Of a stretch of DNA of 6,643 nt, positions 1 through 6,308 are shown one piece after another. The position numbers and the translations under genes were made by a program. This stretch comes from Hyphomicrobiales bacterium (GTDB lineage: Bacteria; Pseudomonadota; Alphaproteobacteria; Rhizobiales; Beijerinckiaceae): the NCBI GenBank assembly GCA_947374125.1, contig CANCAR010000148.1, positions 1 to 6,643 on the forward strand. The letters are read 5' to 3'. The notes beneath the pieces were generated by a model. The model made no database searches. It saw only the letters and a list, made by a program, of their open reading frames with translations, and had not been told where the DNA came from. Numbering within the stretch: position 1 is the stretch's first letter; each line of letters starts with the position of its first letter.

Positions 1-576
1 CGCTGCATTGTGGCCCATCCCGCAGCGCCACCCCATTTGATCCCTGTTGTTGAAGTTGTGCCCGCGCCTTTCACTTCGCTGGAGACGGTGGAAATTACCT
101 ATGAATTGATGCAAGCGATTGGCCAGTCGCCGGTGTTGGTCAAGCGCGAGCAACCGGGCTTTGTGATGAACCGTTTGCAAGGCGCATTGCTTACCGAAAT
201 GTTCCGCGTGATTGAGGATGGGCTGATGTCGCCGGAAGATGTTGACCGGTTGATCAGCGACGGGTTTGGGTTGCGCTGGGCTTTTCTCGGGCCACTTGAA
301 GGCATTGATTTGAACGCACCCGGTGGCATTGCGGATTATTTGAAGCGCTATGGCTTTATGTTTGATGATTTGGCGAAGGAACGCGGCGGCACCTCGCCCG
401 TTGTGACGCAAAAACTGGTGAGCACGCTGCACGACGCGATGCGCTCGGCGCTGCCGGTCTCCGATCTGCCGCGAAAGCTCGCATGGCGGGATGAGCGGAT
501 GGCGGCGTTACGGGCGTTGAAGGCGAAGCTCGGTGCCTTTTCCGCTGGCGATGGCGACGGATTTGGGACAGGCTGA
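1..576 (+). CDS. 3-hydroxyacyl-CoA dehydrogenase-superfamily protein, lambda-crystallin (CRYL1)-like, 5'-truncated
   Basis: The reading frame is open to the left edge, so the N-terminal Rossmann NAD-binding domain lies outside the window; 191 residues are visible of a family usually a little over 300. Numbering from the edge, HPAAPP (6-11) followed by IPVVEVVPAP matches the catalytic-loop region, with H6 as the likely catalytic His and E18 twelve residues later, the His-Glu spacing of the superfamily. GFVMNRLQ carries N57, 51 residues after H6, the same separation as the His145 and Asn196 active-site pair of lambda-crystallin. SDGFGLRWAFLGPLE and the following LNAPGG are typical of the CRYL1 C-terminal helical domain. 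The family oxidises 3-hydroxy acids or their CoA esters (L-gulonate, 3-hydroxyacyl-CoA, and in relatives L-carnitine) with NAD+; which one applies here is unknown. Odd point: the usual HPxNPP Asn is Ala. Fold assignment is secure, substrate is not. Confidence 0.88.
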   Translation, partial: RCIVAHPAAPPHLIPVVEVVPAPFTSLETVEITYELMQAIGQSPVLVKREQPGFVMNRLQGALLTEMFRVIEDGLMSPEDVDRLISDGFGLRWAFLGPLEGIDLNAPGGIADYLKRYGFMFDDLAKERGGTSPVVTQKLVSTLHDAMRSALPVSDLPRKLAWRDERMAALRALKAKLGAFSAGDGDGFGTG

Positions 577-596
577 CGTTCGTTTTTCTGCGAACG
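577..596 (+). terminator. Small inverted repeat after the dehydrogenase gene, possible weak terminator
   Basis: Immediately after the stop codon, CGTTCG (577-582) is the exact reverse complement of CGAACG (591-596), leaving an 8-nt loop that contains the only T-run (TTTTT). No T-tract follows the second arm, so this is not a canonical intrinsic terminator; it could be a weak terminator, an mRNA 3'-end stabiliser, or chance. It is the only hairpin-like element noticed in the 53-nt gap before the transporter gene. Confidence 0.2.
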
Positions 597-629
597 ATCT
601 CTGATAACTTGCTAATCCATGGACACATG

Positions 630-1805
630 ATGTCGACCGATCAACGCCCGAGTGCCTCGTATCGTCTTTCCCTCACCGTTCTCGCCGCGTGTAATTTTGC
701 GGTGGGCATGGGGGCCTTTATGGTGGTGGGGCTTTTGAGCCCCGTTGCGCGGTTTTTCGAGATTGATGCGGCAACCGCTGGTTGGCTGATGTCGGCCTAT
801 GCGATGACCTATGCGGTGGCCTCTCCGATCTTGATTTCGATCTTGGGACACCAAGACCGCAAATGGATTCTGGCGGCGGGGCTTGGGCTTTTCGCTCTGG
901 GTGCTTTGGGGGCGGCGATGGCTCCGAGCTACGCCTGGCTCCTCGCAGCACGCGCGGTGATGGCGGTGGGCGGCGGTTTGGTGACGCCTGTTGCAGCCTC
1001 GATTGCCGTGATGCTAGCGCCCGGCGAGATGCGGGGCCGGGCTTTGGCGACCGTGTTTGGCGGGTTGACCATCGCGCAGGTGCTCGGCGTGCCTGCGGGG
1101 GCGTGGATTGCCTATGCGGTGGGATGGCAGGCGGCGTTTTTCGTGGTTGTGGGGCTGGCGGGGCTCGCAGCCCTGATCCTCTTTGTCATTTTGCCGCGGG
1201 GATTGCAGACCGCGGCGAATGATCTTGGAACCTTGGCGCGGGTGATTGCCGACCCGAAACTGCTCTTGGCGATTGGGATAACGGCAATCCTGACCACGGC
1301 TTTCAACCTCGTGGTGACCTATTTGGCAGTGCTTTACGAGGGCCGCTATGGCCTCTCGCGCGATGGCGTGACGGGGATGCTCTTGGTGCTCGGCGCAGGC
1401 GCGGTGATCGGGAACGCGCTTGGCGGGCGGTTGACGGACCGGATCGGGCCGGTGGCGATGCTGGTGATGATTTGCGTGAGCCAGATCATTCTCACTCCGT
1501 TTTTGACGCTGTTCGCTTTGCCGATGGTGGCGGCCGTCATCCTTCTGTTTTTCTGGAGCGTGTCGGGTTGGGCGTTTATGGCCCCGCAACAGGCGCGCCT
1601 CGTGGGTCTTGCGCCTTCGCGAATGCCGGTGATGCTCGCTTTGAACGCCTCTGCCATTTATGTGGGCGCGTCGATTGGGCCGATTATTGGCGGTTATGTG
1701 CTGCGTCACGCTTCGATTGAATGGACAGGGCCCGCGGCGGCATTGGTGGCGGCAATTGGGCTTGTGGCCGTTTGGGTATCGTCGCGGCAAACCGCGCGGG
1801 GTTAA
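630..1805 (+). CDS. MFS transporter, DHA1/AraJ-like, 12 TM
   Basis: The 391-residue protein is strongly hydrophobic with about twelve membrane helices, the usual size of a major facilitator. It starts with a short cytoplasmic tail and TM1 at about residues 12-35. The loop after TM2 holds a degenerate motif A, GHQDRK (73-78), and TM5 holds a motif-C-like stretch, AQVLGVPAGAW (149-159), typical of drug:H+ antiporter-type (DHA1) members; a second TDRIGP loop in the C-terminal half reflects the internal duplication of the fold. The start is uncertain: ATG at 627 and 630 are adjacent and a TTG lies at 609. I chose 630 because a GGA at 621-623 is then 6 nt upstream. Motif C suggests export, but this subgroup is functionally diverse and uptake of a small metabolite is possible. 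The kinase gene follows after 12 nt, implying cotranscription. Confidence 0.9.
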   Translation: MSTDQRPSASYRLSLTVLAACNFAVGMGAFMVVGLLSPVARFFEIDAATAGWLMSAYAMTYAVASPILISILGHQDRKWILAAGLGLFALGALGAAMAPSYAWLLAARAVMAVGGGLVTPVAASIAVMLAPGEMRGRALATVFGGLTIAQVLGVPAGAWIAYAVGWQAAFFVVVGLAGLAALILFVILPRGLQTAANDLGTLARVIADPKLLLAIGITAILTTAFNLVVTYLAVLYEGRYGLSRDGVTGMLLVLGAGAVIGNALGGRLTDRIGPVAMLVMICVSQIILTPFLTLFALPMVAAVILLFFWSVSGWAFMAPQQARLVGLAPSRMPVMLALNASAIYVGASIGPIIGGYVLRHASIEWTGPAAALVAAIGLVAVWVSSRQTARG

Positions 1806-1806
1806 C

Positions 1807-1816
1807 GGGGAGGGGG
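1807..1816 (+). promoter_or_regulatory. Strong purine-rich ribosome binding site for the kinase gene
   Basis: GGGGAGGGGG lies between the transporter stop codon and ATG 1818, ending one base before the start. The GGGGAG part leaves a 5-nt spacer. It fixes the kinase start at 1818 and fits an operon in which the kinase has its own efficient initiation site. Confidence 0.6.
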
Positions 1817-1817
1817 C

Positions 1818-2696
1818 ATGGCGGAGATCGAAGAACGGGTTCGGCGGCTTGCCTGCTTTTCCGGCGATGTCGCGGTTGAGCCCTTGGCCGGTGGGCTGAC
1901 CAATCGGAATTTTCTGGTGCACGCCAAAGGCGAGAAGTTTGTGGTGCGCATTGGGGATGATCATCCCGTTCATCTGATTTTGCGCTGGCACGAATTGGCG
2001 GCGGCCAAGGCTGCGCATGTGGCAGGGATTGCGCCCGAGATTATCCATGCCGAGGCTGGGGCCTTGGTGATGCGCCATGTGGCGGGGCGGACGCTGACAC
2101 CGCAGGATGTGGCCGATCCGCGTCGCTTGCCCGCTTTGATCGCTTTGTTGAAGCGCTGCCATATCGAGGCGCGTCATCATTTTGTTGGACCCGTGATGGC
2201 GTTTTGGCCTTTTCATGTCGCCCGCCATTATGCCCGCCTGATCAAAGAGGCGAAGGGCGAATGGATGGCAGAGATGCCTGCGCTGTTAGCCCTGGCGGAT
2301 CGGCTTGAGGCGGGGCTTGGGCCGGTATCGCTGGTGTTTGGGCATAATGATTTGCTGGCCGCGAACATCATTGATGACGGGGCGCGGCTTTGGTTGATTG
2401 ATTATGATTATGCGGGGTTAAACTCGCCTTTGTTTGATTTGGCCAATCTGGCATCCAATAACGGGTTTTCCGACGAGGCCGAACGCGAGATGCTGGCGCT
2501 GTATTTTGGGCGCACACCGGATGCAGCGACGCTGCGGTCCTATGCCGCGATGCGGGCTGCGTCTTTGCTGCGCGAAACCATGTGGAGCATGGTATCGGAA
2601 ACGCATTCGACGCTCGATTTTGACTATCGTGCCTATACGCTCGATTACCGGGCGAGGCTTGACGAGGCTGTGGCTGTGTTTGATGGGTTAAATTGA
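1818..2696 (+). CDS. Choline kinase-like / APH-fold phosphotransferase
   Basis: The 292-residue protein belongs to the choline/ethanolamine kinase and aminoglycoside phosphotransferase superfamily. The N-terminal lobe has GGLTNRNF (25-32), the nucleotide-binding hairpin in the form seen in choline kinases, then FVVRIG (41-46) and an acidic residue in the following helix (RWHELAAAKA, E59). The C-terminal lobe has the catalytic loop HNDLLAANII (176-185), with D178 as expected catalytic base and N183 as metal ligand, and the metal-binding LIDYDYAG (193-200) with D195, followed by PLFDLAN. All elements for ATP-dependent phosphorylation of a small hydroxyl compound are present. Choline, ethanolamine, thiamine and related alcohols are the family's substrates; the methylamine-oxidising enzymes downstream favour a choline-like one, but this is inference. 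It is probably cotranscribed with the transporter. Antibiotic resistance is less likely, given the choline-kinase-like hairpin and the catabolic surroundings. Confidence 0.88.
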   Translation: MAEIEERVRRLACFSGDVAVEPLAGGLTNRNFLVHAKGEKFVVRIGDDHPVHLILRWHELAAAKAAHVAGIAPEIIHAEAGALVMRHVAGRTLTPQDVADPRRLPALIALLKRCHIEARHHFVGPVMAFWPFHVARHYARLIKEAKGEWMAEMPALLALADRLEAGLGPVSLVFGHNDLLAANIIDDGARLWLIDYDYAGLNSPLFDLANLASNNGFSDEAEREMLALYFGRTPDAATLRSYAAMRAASLLRETMWSMVSETHSTLDFDYRAYTLDYRARLDEAVAVFDGLN

Positions 2697-2818
2697 CGTG
2701 GAGGCGGATCACTTGTGTTCTGTTTGGGATAGAATACGTGAAAAACTTCGTGCAAAATGACCTAAATGACGTTAAAATTGGGATTGTTTTTACAGGCGTC
2801 GACCAACAGGTGGAAATA
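2697..2818 (+). promoter_or_regulatory. AT-rich leader of the Panacea/small-protein pair, probable promoter region
   Basis: This 122-nt gap is distinctly AT-richer than the genes around it; positions 2761-2820 are about 38% G+C by hand count, against about 67% for 961-1020 in the transporter gene. It contains TAGAAT (2730-2735), a good -10 match, but no convincing -35 at 16-18 nt upstream, and a second AT-rich patch, TAAAAT (2773-2778). No terminator hairpin follows the kinase gene. An own promoter, possibly autoregulated as in many toxin-antitoxin modules, is likely, but its exact position cannot be set. Confidence 0.35.
2808..2814 (+). promoter_or_regulatory. Ribosome binding site deciding the Panacea gene start
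   Basis: AGGTGGA, 4 nt before ATG 2819 (8 nt counted from AGG), is the only good Shine-Dalgarno match in the leader. It supports initiation at 2819, not at a TTG codon at 2693 that overlaps the kinase stop codon. Confidence 0.6.
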
Positions 2819-3379
2819 ATGGCTTCCGGCTTCAATGCGCGTAAGGCTGCACAAGTAGTCGCGTATTTGGCGAATAAATCGCCGAATTTAAGGCTGAACG
2901 TCCTTAAAGCCATGAAACTGGTTTACCTTGCGGACCGTGAATCCTTACGCCAAACGGGGTTTCCAATCCTCGATGATGATCGGTTCTCCATGCCGCATGG
3001 GCCGGTGAACTCGATGACGCTCCGGTTGGCGAATGGCGAATTAGAAGACGCGAGCTGGTCTGAGTTGATCGAGGATCGCTCCAGCCATGAGCTTTCGGTG
3101 ACTGATGCGGGTCAAGCGTGCGACTGGGACGAATTAAGCGAAGCCGAGCTTCAGTGCTTGGACAAGGTGTGGCAGGAATTCGGTCATATGGACCGTTTTG
3201 CCCTTCGCGATTGGACGCATGACCCGAAAAATATTCCCGAATGGGAAGACCCGAACGGGAGCGCCTTTCCAATTCCCGTTCGACGCATTTTGCAGAATCT
3301 TGCGGTCGAGAACCCCGACGCACATAGCCAATTGATCGAGGATCATCGCCGGATCGATCAGCTTCTTGCCAATCTCTGA
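2819..3379 (+). CDS. Panacea-domain (DUF4065) protein, putative antitoxin
   Basis: The 186-residue protein opens with FNARKAAQVVAYLA (5-18) and continues with LNVLKAMKLVYLADRESL (26-43), then TGFPILDDDRFSMPHGPV (46-63). This order, a first helix, a K-L-x-Y-L-A-D helix, a G-x-P-I-x-x-D turn and a G-P-V helix start, is the signature of the Panacea/DUF4065 (SocA-like) domain, which is all-helical. Members have been shown to act as antitoxins neutralising several unrelated toxin families by direct binding. The acidic C-terminal half is rich in Glu/Asp. The frame remains open upstream to 2693, but the chosen start gives the domain directly at the N-terminus and has the only good ribosome binding site. 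A small gene follows after 6 nt, the usual antitoxin-first order. Lower GC than the neighbours suggests acquisition. The domain is confident; the antitoxin role rests on family and context. DUF4065 proteins also occur in phage and in proteolysis-adaptor roles (SocA), which remain alternatives. Confidence 0.85.
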   Translation: MASGFNARKAAQVVAYLANKSPNLRLNVLKAMKLVYLADRESLRQTGFPILDDDRFSMPHGPVNSMTLRLANGELEDASWSELIEDRSSHELSVTDAGQACDWDELSEAELQCLDKVWQEFGHMDRFALRDWTHDPKNIPEWEDPNGSAFPIPVRRILQNLAVENPDAHSQLIEDHRRIDQLLANL

Positions 3380-3385
3380 CCCTTC

Positions 3386-3805
3386 GTGGCAAAGGCGCCC
3401 TATAAACGCGGGACATTACTCATTCCCTCAGGCCCATCGAATGATCCTGATCGCATGCATCTATTTGTCGTTTGTTCGGACCCCTGCGATCAGTTGAAGG
3501 TCGCCATTGTTCCGTTGGCTACCTACACGAATGATCTGTGTGATCAGACCTGTCTTGTTTTCGCCGGTGAACACGCCTTTGTGCAGCGTAAGAGCTATGT
3601 GCTCTATCGCAATGCAAGAATTATTGGCTGCGAGGAAATTTCACGCGGCATTGCCAATGGAACCCTCAGGACGCATGACGATCTGAACGCGCAAACTTTC
3701 CTTAAGGTGAAAAACGGAATATGCCGGTCTCCGAACACGCCTCGAAAAGTCAAAACCTATCTCAATTGCCCAGAGCAAGAGTTTAGAACTCAAGGTGGGT
3801 CGTAA
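3386..3805 (+). CDS. Small Cys-rich protein paired with the Panacea gene, putative PemK/MazF-like toxin
   Basis: The 139-residue protein starts at GTG 3386, 6 nt after the Panacea stop codon. No Shine-Dalgarno sequence is visible, so translation is probably coupled to the upstream gene; a later start would remove the first strand, KRGTLLIPSGP (7-17). Predicted beta strands follow: MHLFVVCSD (24-32), KVAIVPLAT (38-46), TCLVFAG (55-61) and SYVLYRNARI (70-79), then a more helical end containing FLKVKNGI and TPRKVKTYL. This strand-rich plan, with G-T-L-L at the start and H-L-F-V-V in strand two, resembles SH3-like PemK/MazF endoribonucleases, but I do not recognise a definite family or catalytic residues. 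Candidates for a catalytic or RNA-binding role are R23, H25, H63, S70 and R75. Seven cysteines include two CX3C pairs, 30/34 and 52/56. The toxin role is inferred from position and fold impression; it could instead be another partner of the Panacea protein. Confidence 0.6.
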   Translation: MAKAPYKRGTLLIPSGPSNDPDRMHLFVVCSDPCDQLKVAIVPLATYTNDLCDQTCLVFAGEHAFVQRKSYVLYRNARIIGCEEISRGIANGTLRTHDDLNAQTFLKVKNGICRSPNTPRKVKTYLNCPEQEFRTQGGS

Positions 3806-3853
3806 CCGCGTCAGCGCAATTTTACCCGTCAAACCAAACTATGACCGATTGTT

Positions 3854-3859
3854 AGGAGA
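3854..3859 (+). promoter_or_regulatory. Ribosome binding site of the flavoprotein gene
   Basis: AGGAGA lies 10 nt before ATG 3870, within the 64-nt gap after the small toxin-like gene. No hairpin with a T-run and no clear -35/-10 pair were found in this gap, so the large flavoprotein may be reached by transcription from upstream while having its own good initiation site. An ATG at 3860 is out of frame and not used. Confidence 0.55.
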
Positions 3860-3869
3860 ATGAGATCAA

Positions 3870-6308
3870 ATGCCGGCTTTGCCAACGCATGCGGAAATTA
3901 TTGTTATCGGTGGCGGCATTATTGGCTGCTCGACCGCTTATCATCTGGCTAAAGCGGGCGCGAAGGATGTGTTGCTGCTGGAGCGGCACAAGCTGACCTC
4001 AGGCACGAGTTTTCATGCGGCGGGGCTCGTGGGGCAACTGCGGACTTCGGCGAGCGTGACGAAGCTTTTGAAATATTCGGTTGAGCTTTATCGCACATTA
4101 GAAGCCGAAACCGGACAGGCGACAGGCTGGAAGATGAATGGCGGGTTGCGCTTGGCGTGCAATGAAGAGCGCATGACCGAGATCAAGCGGCAGGCCACCA
4201 CCGCGCATTCCTTTGGGCTCGATATGCATTTGCTCTCGCCGAAAGAGGCGCAAGACCTTTGGCCGCTGATGAATGTGGATGATGTGGTGGGTGCCGCGTT
4301 TTTGCCGACGGACGGGCAGGCGAACCCGTCCGACATTACGCTCTCGCTTGCCAAAGGCGCGCGGATGCGGGGCGTTGAGATTGTCGAGGGTGTCGAGATT
4401 ACGGGGCTGCGCCTGAAGGACGGGCGGATTACCGGCGTGGAGATCGGCGAGCACGTGATCGGGTGCGAAAAGCTTGTGATTTGCGCCGGGCAATGGTCGA
4501 AAGAGATTGGCCGCATGGCGGGTATTTCGGTGCCCGTTCAATCGGTTGAGCATCAATATATCGTGACCGAGGCCTGTGGCGCGCCGCGTGATTTGCCGAC
4601 GTTGCGCGATCCGGATCGGCTGATTTATTATAAGGAAGAAGTCGGCGGCCTTGTGATGGGTGGCTATGAGCCTAACCCGATTGCGTGGGCGGTCGATGGT
4701 TTTCCGAAGAACTTCCATTTCTCGCTGCTTGATAACCGGATTGACCATTTCGAGCAGATTATGGAGCAGGCCTTGATCCGCACGCCTCTCTTGGAGAAGG
4801 CGGGGATCAAGCAATTTATCAATGGGCCGGAGGCGTTTACGCCGGATGGTACGTTTATGCTGGGCGAAGCGCCGGAGACGAAGAATATTTTTGTAGGCTG
4901 CGGGTTTAATGCGTTTGGCATAGCGTCCGCTGGCGGCGCGGGCATGGCGTTGGCGGAATGGGTGATTGGTGGCGAGCCGTCGATGGATTTGTGGACGGTG
5001 GATATTCGCCGCTTCTCCGGCATTCACAAAGACGATGCTTATGTGCGGAACCGGACGTTGGAAGCCTATTCCAAGCATTACACGATGGCTTGGCCGTTTG
5101 AGGAATATGAGAGCGTGCGCCCGCTTTTAACCTCGCCGCTTTACAACACACTTAAAGAACAAGGGGCGGTATTTGGGCAGAAGCTTGGGTGGGAGAGGCC
5201 GAATTGGTATGGGCCTAAGCGGGTTCAAGCGCGCGATGTTTATACCTATAAGCGGCAAAACTGGTTTCCGTTCACAGGCGACGAGCACAAAGCGACGCGT
5301 GAAAAAGCGGTGATATTTGACCAAACCTCGTTTGCAAAATTTGAGGTGAAGGGGAAAGACGCTGAAAAGGCGCTTTCATGGCTTGCGGCGAATGATGTGA
5401 CGAAGGCGCCTGGGCGTCTGGTTTATTCGCAGATGCTGAACGCGCGCGGCGGGATTGAGTGCGATGTGACCATCGCGCGGTTGGCGGAGGATCGGTTCTT
5501 TATCGTGACCGGAACAGGTTTTTGCACGCATGATGCAGATTGGATCAACCGCAACCTGCCGCGTGGGCTGGATGTAGCCGTATCCGATGTCACCGAACGC
5601 CTTTCTTGTTTGGCGCTGATGGGGCCACGGGCGCGGGATGTGCTTCAATCGGTGACGGGGGATGATGTTTCCAACAAGGCGCTGCCTTTTGCGCATGTTC
5701 GCGATATCACGATAGCAGGTGTCGCGGTGCGGGCGCATCGGATCACCTATGTCGGCGAGCTGGGCTTTGAGCTTTACGTGCCGGTGGAGCATGCGGGCCA
5801 AGTCTATCAAGCACTGATGCTGGCGGGTGAAAAACACGCGCTGCGCAATGGTGGTTATCGCGCGATTGAATCGCTTCGGCTCGAAAAGGGCTATCGCGCT
5901 TGGGGGGCGGATATCACGCCGGATTCCACACCGCTTGAGGCGGGGCTTGGCTTTGCGGTGAAGCTTGGCAAGGATATTGATTTTCTGGGCCGGGCGGCTT
6001 TGGAAAAGGCGCGCCAGTCAACGCAAAAGCGCATGATGGCGATTTTTACGGCGGACCCTGCGGTGGTGCTGTTGGGCCGTGAAACGGTGTTTCGGAATGG
6101 CAAGCAGGTCGGTTATCTCTCCTCCGGCGGGTTTGGTTACACGGTTAATCGCTCAATTGGCTTGGGATATGTGGGGCATAAAGACGGTGTTGATGCCGAC
6201 TTTGTTCTTTCGGACGAATACGAGCTGGAAGTCGCGTGCGAGCGCGTGCCAGCGCGGGTTTCGTTGGAACCGCTTTATGATCCGGCCAATCTGCGGGTGC
6301 GGGGATGA
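3870..6308 (+). CDS. Dimethylglycine/sarcosine dehydrogenase-family flavoprotein (DAO-FAO_M-GcvT)
   Basis: The 812-residue length is that of bacterial dimethylglycine/sarcosine dehydrogenases. The N-terminal DAO domain has the FAD dinucleotide motif IVIGGGIIG (11-19) with E38 ending strand two, and SGTSFHAAGL (44-53), in which H49 aligns with the His that binds FAD covalently in dimethylglycine and sarcosine dehydrogenases. SVEHQYIVTE, YYKEEVGGLVMGGYE and FVGCGFNAFGIASAGGAG (about 341-358) complete the domain. An FAO_M linker covers about 365-430, and a GcvT-type folate-binding domain fills the rest, with ARGGIECD (D532, counterpart of the T-protein and dimethylglycine oxidase Asp), YVGELGFELY and ESLRLEKGYRAWGADIT. 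It should oxidise an N-methyl amine and hand the methyl carbon to tetrahydrofolate. Dimethylglycine, sarcosine or another N-methyl amino acid (for example 4-methylaminobutanoate) are possible. Electrons probably go to an electron-transfer flavoprotein or oxygen. It overlaps the next gene by ATGA. Confidence 0.92.
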   Translation: MPALPTHAEIIVIGGGIIGCSTAYHLAKAGAKDVLLLERHKLTSGTSFHAAGLVGQLRTSASVTKLLKYSVELYRTLEAETGQATGWKMNGGLRLACNEERMTEIKRQATTAHSFGLDMHLLSPKEAQDLWPLMNVDDVVGAAFLPTDGQANPSDITLSLAKGARMRGVEIVEGVEITGLRLKDGRITGVEIGEHVIGCEKLVICAGQWSKEIGRMAGISVPVQSVEHQYIVTEACGAPRDLPTLRDPDRLIYYKEEVGGLVMGGYEPNPIAWAVDGFPKNFHFSLLDNRIDHFEQIMEQALIRTPLLEKAGIKQFINGPEAFTPDGTFMLGEAPETKNIFVGCGFNAFGIASAGGAGMALAEWVIGGEPSMDLWTVDIRRFSGIHKDDAYVRNRTLEAYSKHYTMAWPFEEYESVRPLLTSPLYNTLKEQGAVFGQKLGWERPNWYGPKRVQARDVYTYKRQNWFPFTGDEHKATREKAVIFDQTSFAKFEVKGKDAEKALSWLAANDVTKAPGRLVYSQMLNARGGIECDVTIARLAEDRFFIVTGTGFCTHDADWINRNLPRGLDVAVSDVTERLSCLALMGPRARDVLQSVTGDDVSNKALPFAHVRDITIAGVAVRAHRITYVGELGFELYVPVEHAGQVYQALMLAGEKHALRNGGYRAIESLRLEKGYRAWGADITPDSTPLEAGLGFAVKLGKDIDFLGRAALEKARQSTQKRMMAIFTADPAVVLLGRETVFRNGKQVGYLSSGGFGYTVNRSIGLGYVGHKDGVDADFVLSDEYELEVACERVPARVSLEPLYDPANLRVRG

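Noticed and set aside
609..629. Upstream TTG start for the transporter
   Set aside because: It adds a seven-residue tail without a ribosome binding site, whereas ATG 630 (or 627) lies just after a GGA element.
1014..2228. Long open frame on the - strand spanning the transporter and kinase genes
   Set aside because: It lies opposite two well-supported genes, its translation is rich in His, Arg, Pro and Gln with no recognisable motif, and it crosses a gene boundary; it is a by-product of high-GC codon usage.
2693..2818. N-terminal extension of the Panacea protein starting at TTG 2693
   Set aside because: The TTG overlaps the kinase stop codon, the extra 42 residues resemble nothing, and the segment is AT-rich like a promoter; a good ribosome binding site serves ATG 2819.
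3065..3344. 13-bp direct repeat TTGATCGAGGATC at 3065-3077 and 3332-3344
   Set aside because: Both copies are in frame and encode Leu-Ile-Glu-Asp in the Panacea protein; the distance and context fit a coding coincidence, not a mobile-element or binding-site repeat.
2690..3869. Flanking direct repeats or an attachment site around the toxin-antitoxin-like pair
   Set aside because: Comparing the bases after the kinase stop with those after the toxin-like gene by eye showed no shared stretch of useful length, and there is no integrase or transposase gene in the window.
4098..5078. Open frame of 326 codons on the - strand inside the flavoprotein gene
   Set aside because: It lies fully opposite the clearly conserved DAO domain and its translation is an Arg/His/Pro-rich shadow with no domain signature.
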